DNA from: Hydractinia symbiolongicarpus
Taxonomy: Eukaryota > Cnidaria > Hydrozoa > Anthoathecata > Hydractiniidae
Assembly: GCF_029227915.1 (NCBI RefSeq)
Contig: NC_079876.1
Coordinates: 16,370,001 to 16,434,000, forward strand
Length of the DNA: 64,000 bases
Direction: 5' to 3'
Of the stretch, positions 48,504-60,500 are shown in pieces (position 1 is the first letter of the stretch; each line of letters starts with the position of its first letter). Both the position numbers and the translations under genes were made by a program. The notes under the pieces are model-generated. The model made no database searches. It had not been told where the DNA came from and was given only the letters and a program-made list of their open reading frames with translations.

Positions 48504-51500
48504 ATTAAAAATGAATTTAAAGAGCTGTTTAAACAAGCTGATCAAACCCAAAGATTCAACACCATTACCTTGGAAAGTGCTTACTGTGTTGTTTGTCATC
48601 ATGGTAAGGACACTACACGTGTTATTATTATTACTGAAATCTTTTACTCAGGATCTTCAGTTTTTATTAGTACTTGTATCTACGAGAGGGCTGTGAAAGG
48701 GATCCTAGTGAAGGGTAAAGGGATGACCTAAGAAACAAGGGCTTCATCAGACGCACAGGCCTTTTTTCTTATACCGCTTTCTGCTCGGGTAGTGAAATTG
48801 ATCCGTGATAGAATCAAAACAACCCGACCCGATTCTTGTTCCATATAGTATGAAATTAGCAATCTTAAAGTTTCCGCGATGGAGGTGAATTATACAAAAA
48901 TCGACAAAACATTTGACTCAATGGTTTAGGTGTGAGAAACCGATAGGATTCGCAGAGCGAGCGGAAATTGAACAATATTAGTCCAAGTAAAGATTTCAAA
49001 AAATTTTAAAAAAGTTTGTATTTCAAATAGGTTTAAATAAACCATCACACTTTAATGAATAACTTTGAATCTGTGCTAAATAATGATTGATCCAAAAAAC
49101 AGTTTTCCGTAACATTAAAAATGCATATTCAACATTTTATTGTTTAGATAATTTCTCTCTCTTTTTTTTTTGTGGCGATTCCCTTTTTGAACATAAAATA
49201 AAACATTGGGTAAGCGAACTAAACTTTGTTGTTAACCAGACAAAGGAGTATACTATTCATTTTTCCACTTTTTATCTACGTAGGTGAGCGCATTGCATGA
49301 TCTGGTCTGGTATTGCTCACTCAATTAATGCAATCGGAATTTTTTCCTCATTCTAATCTTTTGTTAATTTAAAAAGTACAACAACAGCCTGTAATCTTTA
49401 TTATATTGAGAAGGAAAAATTTCGAACATTTTTTTTCTATTAAACACTGTTTGCACTTGTGTTCGGCATAAGTATTTGCAAGTGTATCATTAAGATCTAT
49501 AGATTAATGATGGCGTAATTAAATTTCAACGTCAATTTTAGCAGTTATACTGTTTCTGTAAATCCAGCTGAATGTACTTTATGCGTACTTTTAAGACAAT
49601 AATAGATAATCAAAGTAAATTACTCTTGCAGATCGCAATAATAACAACATCAAGATTAGGAAAGAACGCTTTATCAAATATCGCATTTTTTTCTCATTGC
49701 ATAGCTCCAAGTATTAATTGACTAACTTTCCGTATTTCCTCTAAAGAACGCCGCGGCGTTCTTTACAAAATGCAATTTTTAGGTGCGGCGTTCTTTAGAG
49801 AGCGGCGTTCTTTGGAGGGCGGCGTTTATTACAAAACCATGAGTGAGACAAAAAGCAGAAGTTGACGTTAAGTATTTTCTTTAAGATTAAATATAGATAA
49901 CAAAAGAATTAAACTATGAAAAGTCTATTAAACAATGTCAATGTCGCTATCTCCGTCCGAGTCTTCGTCGATAACATGAAAGGACTCATAGCTTTCATTT
50001 ACATCACAATCGTAAATTTCAAATGGGTTGTCAGAAGATTGGTCTTCTTCCAATGCCTCAGTTGCTTTTTTCATTAAGGTAGCACCAGATGAACAGGACG
50101 ATCCTTCTTTAAAACAATGGATTTGTCCATCCTCTGATCCATCAAGAGCTAAATTTAAACCACACGACTTGAAAGATTTGATAATCATTTCCGTGCTCAA
50201 GCCATTCCATGCGTCTAAAACCCATTGCACTAGCTTTCGTCGCGATGGAGGTTTCTGGTTTCTTCCTTTTGTGAACTGTTGAACACCTTCAACCATCCAT
50301 TCGTTATAAAGATCGATCATCCGACTCTTAAATGGTTTATTCCATGAGACATCTGGTGCCTGTATATATTTAGTGCAGCCACCGGGAATTATGACATTCT
50401 CAATTCTGCCTTTTGACAATTCTTGTTTCACGGAATCCATCATGTGGCATTCAAATGAATCCCAAGCTAACAAGCGTCGATTAAAGGAAAACTTTCCTAA
50501 AACTGTTTGCACATAGTGTAAGGTGAGTTCCTCGTTCATCCATGCATTTTTTGAGGACACAACTACGCATTTATTTTTGAATTCAGTATTTAGTTCTTTG
50601 CATTCGCGTTTTGCACCACCAAAAACAATAAATGGTTTAAATTTACTTCCGTCTGCCTTTGCTGTCAAGCATACAGAAATTCTGACCTTTTCATGACCAG
50701 TCGATTTAAGCATAATTTCTCGTTTGCCACGCTGTGACACCGTTGTAGGTGCTGAAACACGCAAAGAATTAGCTCTCCTATCATGTATCCATTCGAGCAG
50801 ATCTTCTTCTAAATCAAGATTCTTGATTTTGCAACCTCCTCCTTCTAGTTTGAATCTTTTCGCTGCTCCTTGTTTCAACTTCTCCACATTAGCTCTCCAT
50901 TCTCTTACTCTTTTTTCATCGACACCGTACTTTCTTCCTGCTTCGCGATTTGATGTACTAATTGCGTGATCAACAACTGTTGTCTTAAATTCAAAGGTAA
51001 AGCTTCTTCTTTTTTCCCCTTTATGGGATATTAACTGCTTCTCCTCGTTGTGCGACATTTTTCTAATGAACTTTCACTTACAAACATAAAAGTGTGTAAG
51101 GTTGATATATACAGATTGGGAGCAATTATCTTGTAGTATTGTTTACTGGTGTCAACTTTTTCTTTAAACACTATTAACAATCCAAGGGAGTGTTATTTTC
51201 GACGAGATCAAAAGCGCGAAAAATGATTTTGAATAGAATTTTTTCTCTATAAGAAAAAGTTCTATTTTTATCAATCGTTGATTGCACGCTCATACGAAAT
51301 ATATGATAGCTACACGTGGAAGTCAGAGATTTGAGAAGAACATGGCTCGAGTGATTCCTAAAACATTTGAAATGTATTTCATCATTAAATTCTCTACAAA
51401 TATTCGCGGACATCATGTTTATAAAAATATATGGACACCCATTATAGGAGAATCTTTGGTTTGCAAAGAAGACAAGAGAGTAGAGGCTCAAGAACTGGAC

Positions 51501-54500
51501 ACGAATGCAATTGGAACGTACAAACTCATGGACGGTAACGAAACCTTAGTGGGACATTCGCCAATAGAGTTGTCAAAGCTGATATCGTTTTTTATTGAAA
51601 TTGGAGATAATCATGTAAATGCGACAGTTACTGGGAAACGAAAACGAGAGATTGGTTTGAGTGTACCTGCAAAGTTCATTTGTTTTACATCTAGCAAAAG
51701 TTATGCTAAAATTCTTCACGGTGAACTGTTAAAGCGTAAAACTAAATATTCGTATTTGTCATTAGATGTAGAAGAATTTTGTGAAAGAAAACAGATCAAA
51801 TTCATATAAATACCAACTTTTTTTACTTTCCCTATTAAAATAGTTTTTTTCTAATAAACGCCGCATCTAAGGTGCGGCGTTCTTTGGAGGGCGGCGTTCT
51901 TTAGAGGGCGGCGTTTATTACAAATTTCCATATAGAAGTGCGGCGTTCTTTGGAGGGCGGCGTTCTTTAGAGGAAATACGGTACTCAATATGTCAAAATT
52001 TATCTATTGCAACATCACAAAACATAACATAAATAAATTTGCCATAGTGCTAGAGCTAATTATTTTGCAACATGACAGAACACACAACATGCATTTTTGT
52101 GCATCTGGTTTATTGAGGTTCTGTTGACATTATTATTACTAATAAGCAATTCCCTGATAAAGTTTGTTGCGGTTGAAAACAATGTTTGGATGTTTCCTTT
52201 ATTAAATTTCAAGGAACACGTTTATCATTTCATGGGCGTATTCCTTTTCCCTTTTTAGAATATAATTAAGAGTTAGTCTTACAGATATGTGTACAAAAAT
52301 AGATAATACAATAATAAATAAATATTAAGTAATGGAGTAATCATCAGCTTAAAGAAGAAAAAGGACAGGAAAATTCGACGAGACATTTTCCCCATTTATT
52401 CATTTTACGTAATATTCTCTTCATGCTTTGTTAAAGTTGATTTGATATGAAGAATAACCAGCGATGGCTAAGGGTACCTGGAAAGATAACTCTACCCATC
52501 ATTATCCTTTTTTTCACGATGGTCTGACCCAACGTACATTTTTAATACGTTGAGTTACAAGATTAAGTTGTTAGGGTCACTGGCCAACATTTTTTCGTGT
52601 TAGTCCTGCCTTGTCACTATTAAAAGCAAGTAAACATATATTTACTCATTTCCATTTCAGATATTTGACATGATGACTTTGACAATGGTGTTTTCATTCT
52701 TACCAAAGTTGGTCAAGGTATATTTCTTTAGAGTTTAATCTTTTCAACGGCTCTTGTAACTGCTTGGCATGTTTAAAATTGTACTTCTTCTTGGTTCAAA
52801 GGTTTTGTACACTGGCGTTACTGTTACGTCGCATCGAATTTTTTTTTCTTTTTATGGTATGCAGTTATGCAGGGTTATCTGTATACAGAAGATTGAGTAA
52901 TCCACCAAAAAATTAACAAATTAACAGGCGGTTCATCAAAGGAAGGACAAAAGTTTTTCATCTCAACCTTAATTATCTACGCTTTGAACATTAATGACCC
53001 TTGTCCAATTATTATGCTACAACAATATCAACAATATATAAATTCAGAATTTACAAAAAAGCTATCAACTGCAATTGCCAGTTGACATTCTTTAATAATT
53101 TCGAGAGATTTTTAAAAAAATTTAACATAGGATGATTATGGAGATAGAACGTTTAAATAAGATGCTATTTTACTTCTCGTAGATAATTTCTTGATGTTCA
53201 TCTTCTTACGAGCTGTAATTACAGTACATTGCCTTTACTAACTTCCATCATTGCACTATTGAAACTTCAAAACAAGAGAGTGTAGGCTTTGACAACCAGA
53301 ATCATGAGTAATCAATCATCCATCGCGAACACATTTTATCACACGTTTGTTTTATTTTTTTCAGTCTTTTGGAACATCGGAAGCCGACGCAGGTATGTGT
53401 TATGATTTTATAATTTTGACGTAACTATCAAATTACCAAATCAGTATTCCATTAACCTTTACTTTTCAAAGATACAGAATTTTGAAAACTTCATGGAAAA
53501 GAAATATGGAATCGACGAAAAAAAGAGATGGAAAATTGTCGATAAAGGCGAATATTATATGAATACTTCCTGTTTTTATTTTATTTTTGCCACTTCCAGC
53601 TTGCAGCAGGTCAAATTTAGTACACATTAGTTTTTGCACAAATTGACGTATAAATAATAATGTCATATGTGATTTATAGGATTGTAATATTTGTTTTCTT
53701 TACCTAAAGTTGGTCCCGGGGAAAAAAGAAACTTTCAAGGTGGACTTTTTAGATGATATTATGTTTCTAATAACGTTAATCGTTGTGGTAGTTAGATAAG
53801 TGGAATAAGGATCTTTTTCCGTTTTTTAAAACATGGGGTGGAGGAACGACTTTGCCCCTACTCCCTTACATAACCCTCCCGCCGTTGCCGCAGGCCTGAT
53901 TGAGTATTCTTATTGCTAGGATATTACGTTGGGATTATTGCTTCTGCTATGAGTATCGGGCAAACACTTTTCAGGTACCTCTTAATTTTGTTGTTCAATG
54001 TTTGCGTCGTTGAGCAAAAAAAGTCTTCACACCAACCAATCTGATATCGCATACTATTATAACATAGTGAAAGGTTAATAATCTTCTTTTACAGCTTATT
54101 CTGGGGATATATGGCTGATGTAAAAGGGAAGAAACCAACCTTAATTGCTTCAACGGTAGCGATTATTATTTCAACATTGGCATTTGGTTTCACTTATAAT
54201 TTTAAGTGGGCTGTAACTATGCGATTCATGCAGGGAGCATCTTCAGGTCAGATATGTTTTTATGGAAGCTTGAGTTCATATTATATTTTCATGTATTTGA
54301 TAATGGCCTAAAAGATACGAAAAAAATAAGAGGTAACCAATCCATTATCAATATTTTACTTTTGTTAAAACTGGCAAACATACAGACGAAAATAGGAAAC
54401 AGTTTTGTTTAAAACAAGATTGCAGCATTCCAACTAAAAATTAAGAGTTGCTTTAGAGTCAAGTCAATTTAAACATAGCGTTCATGTCATGTTCATGTCG

Positions 54501-57500
54501 GGTTCATGCAAAATTCTTAAAAACAACTTCGTTAAAGAAATTATAAGTAAGGCCATATGTATATAACAATTAGTTTTCTGTTTTTGGTCAAGTTGAAAAA
54601 ACATCAATAGCAAGTAACCCATGAGGGACTGCGTTTATACTCTACTTTCTACTTTGCTGCAGCTATTTCCGATTTCCGATTTACTTACTTTCCTAATGGC
54701 ATGATCTCTGAGCATTCCGTTAGATCTACGGCGATAAAAATCATAACTATGTTTATACACTTATAGCCCTTACTGGAGTTTCAAAGTCTATCTTGGTGGA
54801 TGTTTGTGACGATTCAAATATGGCGCTTGCCATGTCAATCGTGTTTTCTTCCAGTTCAATAGGTTTTATTATTGGACCAAGTGTAGCAGGTAGTTTTTTT
54901 TGTATTTGAAACTGTTTTAAGTGAAATTAACAGAAACGTAATTATAAAATGTTTTGTTATTTTCTAAATAATTCTTGATGCTTCAGTTTAAATGAACCAC
55001 ACAGGTATGCGCATGTTATTTGCAACATTTGTAGTGTACGATATTGTACCTTCTCTTGTAGGATTTGTGGTGTTTCCATCTGAGCATTATCCTGATGTTT
55101 TTTCTGAAGGTAAGTGTTTGACTAAATTTTTGCAACAAATGGTAGAGGAGTATTTGAAACTGACTATTTTACTCGACTGTTTTTCTTTATTGTTACACTC
55201 GACTGTTTTACTTGACCGTTTCACAAAAAAACTACCATCCTTATTTTTAGATTCTGTTTTTGGAAAATTTGGAATTCTTCTTCCAAATATTATTCTTGCC
55301 ATTGGTTTTGCAATTGGTATCGTTTTGATTGTGTTACTCCTTCCCAAAAAATCAAGGTATAGTATCTCTAATGTTTACTTTCTACTTTCGGTAAACAAGT
55401 TATGGATAATATTTTTTTAATAACTTCTTTTTTTTCAAATGCAAGCTCTTACTAGTAATAATTGAACCACGGAGAAAGTTAGTGTGGAATCATGAATTAG
55501 CTTTTGTCAGAATATCTACACTAAGATGGCTTAGACTTATAATATATTGTGTGAAGAAGAATTTTCAGTATACCTATGTAAAATATTTAGAATTATGCTA
55601 CCATATGAAGATATATGAAAAATTTGTTGGTGTTTTTATTTTTAACTACAACGCCACTTTTTCTCCTGTGTGGGCAAGTTTTGACAAGACTGTTATGTTC
55701 AAAAAAATTTTTTCTTTTAAAATCTCTTAAGTAATAAGACGCGGTACTGGAAATGTGCTGGAATGTGGAGCATCTCACTATTGGTGTTTCTCATAATCAA
55801 TAGACCTGAACAGAAGTAACAATAATTTTTTCCAACTTTGATGCTTTGCACATGAAAAATGTCCAATAATAAAGCCATCTAATGTTTATCCTACGATAAA
55901 TAAAATTTAAAAATGATACAGACCCAATATTTCTCGGCTGTAACATTCACGCTAAATTAGTGTAGTGTATTGCCACTTATAGAACATATATAGAACATAT
56001 ATATGTTATAGCAAAAAACACGGGAAGACGCAAAGTGATCAGAAGCAAGAACAATTAAGCCTTTGTGAGAAAGAAAATGCATATGAACGAGAACAAAAGA
56101 TAACATACGCAACGTTTATTCCGCCGACCATTGATTCAGTTCAAAAACAAAAATGGCAGACATGGCTGGCGAAAATTAAAACAGATAAATTGCTAAAATT
56201 ATTTTGGTAAGCAAGTCTTTCTTAATGTTTGCCTGTTCCGTAGTTTGTTTGTTTACATCAAAAATGTTTTATCTCTCATCATTTATTTTTTGTCTCTGCA
56301 ACAATAATTTTGCAGCTTCTCTGGTTTCAATATGTTGTGAAACGTGTCTTTTCATTATTAGAGACTGTCGCGGAACAGTTACTCAACAATATTTACGTTA
56401 TTGGACACCAATTTTTGATCATTCACAACCGTTACAATATACATGTTGTACAATCATTTAGATAAAGAAACGACTTGTTAAAGGATTCAAATTGCAGAAT
56501 TTCACAATACACCCTAACATTAAAATGTGTTTCACTTGTTTTTAAACAACAAAGTTTGTCACATTTATTTATGATTCCATTACCACTGTCCACAACCAAA
56601 AATGTGTGTACAAATTTTCTGTTCGTTAATACTAGTAATGTTACTATCACATAATTAGGCACGAAACCGAGAAGACACCATTATTAAATCTTTCTACAAA
56701 TGAAGCATCAGTGTTACAGAAGAAAAGCTTGCAGGATGTAACTTTTAATTTTTCGACAAATGAGTGCGTTCAGAAACGTAGCTTGCAATCGTGGGTTGCG
56801 AAGATAAAAACATATAAATTGATAAAACTAATTTGGTAAGCACTTTGTTCTTGTTTCTTATTCAACATTTTATTTTATATGCATTTTTAGACTTTTTTGG
56901 TTAGCAGGAAAAGACTTTTTTCCTTCACATTTGTTTGAAAATTAGGTACAAGAAGGGGCGGTACATTTTGGCGCTAGAGGGAGCGGTGGTCGTTCCAGCT
57001 TAATTAGTTTATGTGACTTTGACCAAAAAAAGCCGGTAGAACCTTGTGTAATAACTAACACCATTGGTACTCATGTTCAGCGCTTTTCCACTTTTTTCGT
57101 CTATTAAAAATTTAGTGAAACAGTCTTTTGTTTCCATAAATGACCGCAACACCGAAAGTAACGAAATTTAAAGCATTTTTGTAATCTGATTTTCTTATAT
57201 GAAAAAAAATTAAGAAATCCATAACGAACATGGAATTAAGTAGCTTGAACTCTTTAGTTAGTGTGTCAGTGTTTATAAACGTTGTCCGAGAGAAAAGCTA
57301 AGCGAATATCAAGGATAAATAGACGCACTATTTATTAATACAACATGTTACAAACAAAATGATTTTATGAACTTTATTTACTCGCTTTACGGTTTTGTGC
57401 GATTAACCTTTCATTCTCGATCTTAATTACAGCATGAAAGAATGCGTTCAAGTTAATTTCTTGTATTGCTTCATGGGAATTGCTGTATTTGGAAGTCACG

Positions 57501-60500
57501 AATTGTTTCCATTGTATGCTGCGACATCTGCTGAATATCGTAAGTAAATATTTGAACTAACTATTTTCATAGGGTTCTCATAAGACATTCAGTTCCTTCA
57601 TTGAAATTATAACGCTGTTTTCAGGATGCCTTTATTTTTAACAAAAAGGAGGGATACTTATAGTCGGTTATACGAGCTTCTACGTCATGCAGGCTTTGTT
57701 CTAAAGCTTCATTTGTTCTTTACCGCCAAGGATTTCAATTAAACTTGGAACTTGTTTATTCTTTTAGATGGTATGAGCTATTCCACATCAAAGATTGGTG
57801 TAACACTTTTAGTGGTCGCTGCATTGTTTCTTCCCACCGAGTTCTTAGTAATACCTAAAGTAAGTTTTCAGTTATCACTACCTACAAGATAGTTGCAGGC
57901 TCAACTGTTCGGAAAATTGCCACTCCATTTAGCTAGAATTTATTTATTTATTTATTTTGTCAAATAGTGAAGTTTTCCTACATCACACTGAAAGCCAGTG
58001 TTTTTTGCTTTTTAAACAACACTGAAACCAATAATATACATTACAGTGTGTGCAATGTCTGGCAGTTTTTTTATATCATGTCTCCGTTTTTGTTTATCGG
58101 AAGAAATCATTGTGTAGGATGCTTAAAATATAGCTCGCTCATCAGTCTACTCCCAATCTTTGGATCTTCAACGCCCAGGCTGTCTTCGTTTTTTATTTTT
58201 AATTGCTGTTTTCAAGTGAAAAAGTCTTCACTTAAAATGGTAATAATACTGAAGAAAAGATTCTTATCAAAATTCTAATTCTTCTTTGTGTGAGAAAAGG
58301 AGCAATTTTCGATTTAGTGAAAATTAGAACACTCTAGCGAACCTTCATATTTTATTTGACCTTTCAGTGCCAATATAAGGAAACATTTATAATCTTTCTC
58401 AACGTTTTTTTGTAGGTCATAAAACGTTATGGTTCAAGAAAGGTAAGTGCATTTATGGCGTTTTTAGTTGAAATTTTAATTCGATGAAAAAATAGACACA
58501 AAATGAACCACAAGGCAGGAAAAAGAAAAATTTGCCAAAAACACGTTAAAAAACGCACTACACTTTCACTGGTAAAAAATACTACATGATTAACTATCCC
58601 TATAATGATAGCTGTCTTCTGTCTGTTCGTGCGTCTGTTTGCCTTTTTGTTTCGGAAACACGAAATGCGATATATAAAGGACGGGCGACCCCGCGGTTTT
58701 TTATACGGGTTAACGTCTAGTCTCTTTAATAAGAGCCGTATTTCTTCCGTTTTATTGGGTGCGAGAAATTGTCCTGTTACGGAAACACAAAGAATGCGAT
58801 ATAAAACTTCTGGATTTTTCCACGGGCCACCGATTAGTTTGTCGGAACATTTAAGTAACATGCAATATAGATAATTTCATATTGAAGGTCCTCATTGGAA
58901 GTAATCTTTTGATAGCGTTCGTGTGTCCATGGACACCAATTCTTTTTGGTATCATCTCGAACAGGTATGTAGGTTATATTAAATCTATAGATTTTTATAT
59001 TATCTCTTATAATAATACGGAGCTTCTGTCTGTGACTTTTGCAAAGTGGATAAAATATAAAATACATATACATACATAAAACGGTTCTGTAATTTATCAA
59101 ACTTTAACGGTAAACAATATTAACGTCAAAGGAAAGTATATTAACATAAGTGAAGCCATTACAGTGCACTTAAAACTTTGAGGCCAAATAACTTGGAAAC
59201 GAAGTGGTGACGTCAATAATTTTTCACCGCGATCCTGTACATTTTCTTGATCAGCGTTTCAAGATCTATACGATGAAGGCAATAGTTACACACATTTCTT
59301 GAAAATAAATTTTTGGGTTTGACAGGCCATTGCTGACGTCAACAAAATTTTTAACACCTTATATCTCCTTAGGCTTTTGTCGAATACATATGATCCTATA
59401 CATTATTGTGATCAGCGTTTTAACATTTACACGTTATAGGCAACGAATAAACTAAACTTGGCCAATTTTTTTTGTACCTGCACTGTTGACGTCAGCAAAA
59501 AATCTAAAACAACCTATTTTTCCATTGTCCTTCTGCCTAAGTGGATTTCTCCACGGGCTTTATCGACTAGTTTTTATATAATAACAATTATAATATCATC
59601 AATGTTATTTGCGGCACTACTTCGCTTATTTCCAACACAGCAAGTCTTTGGTGCGAACCTTTTCTTTTTGGCCCTGTCTTACATAGGCTTTTTAGGGTGG
59701 AGGGGACATCAATAACGAATTGTAATCTTTCCTATCTAACAACTGGTAGCTCATAGTGTTTGTTATTTTTATTTTTCATTTTTTCAGATTGCTATATTTG
59801 ATGTTGATATTTCCAGTGACATATTTCATTTCCTTCATTCTTATAGATCTGATTTGTGGATTGTCTTGATATTCGTTTTATTCTTGCAAAGAATATGCAT
59901 GGTTTCTGCCTTTGTTGCAATCAACGTTATAATCAATAATGCGGTCACCCCTGATATGTTGGGATCTGCAAATGGTTTTGCTATAACTTTCTTATCAATT
60001 GGAAGGTAACTCGTTCGTTCGTTCGTTCGTTCGTTCGTTCGTTCGTTCGTTCGTTCGTTCGTTCGTTCGTTCGTTCGTTCGTTCGTTCGTTCGTTCGTTC
60101 GTTCGTTCGTTCGTTCGTTCGTTCGTTCGTTCGTTCGTTCGTTCGTTCGTTCGTTCGTTCGTTCGTTCGTTCGTTCGTTCGTTCGTTCGTTCGTTCGTTC
60201 GTTCGTTCGTTCGTTCGTTCGTTCGTTCGTTCGTTCGTTCGTTCGTTCGTTCGTTCGTTCGTTCGTTCGTTCGTTCGTTCGTTCGTTCGTTCGTTCGTTC
60301 GTTCGTTCGTTCGTTCGTTCGTTCGTTCGTTCGTTCGTTCGTTCGTTCGTTCGTTCGTTCGTTCGTTCGTTCGTTCGTTCGTTCGTTCGTTCGTTTCAAA
60401 ACATTTTTCATTTTAGAATAATCGCACCACTTATCATCGGAAGTACATATTCTTGGTCTCTCACAAACATTAAAGATGTCTCCTCGAATACTCATCCTCT

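Larger units (their letters stand above)
49730..51981. mobile_element. pogo/Tigger-like DNA transposon with two divergent genes
   Basis: 2252 bp with inverted ends CCGTATTTCCTCTAAAGAAC. The subterminal regions on both sides are built from repeated GC-rich units GCGGCGTTCTTTAGAGG, GCGGCGTTCTTTGGAGGG and GCGGCGTTTATTA. Flanks are TT on the left and TA on the right, so a TA target duplication may have decayed on one side. Inside are a minus-strand transposase (49928-51058) and a plus-strand second frame (51303-51809), with starts 244 bp apart, a shared divergent promoter arrangement. It lies in intron 1 of transporter copy C. Confidence 0.8.

Noticed and set aside
51282-51302. Upstream TTG as the start of the HIRAN-like frame
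   Set aside because: Non-ATG start is not expected in an animal gene; the first ATG at 51303 keeps the whole domain.
58427-58874. Frames of 144 and 89 codons on both strands
   Set aside because: Lie over intron 12 of copy C and two Helitron-like repeats; no family similarity.
59995-60495. Long frames of poly-ERTN (minus) and poly-VRSF (plus)
   Set aside because: Artefacts of the TCGT repeat in intron 14 of copy C; the flanking exons define it as intronic.
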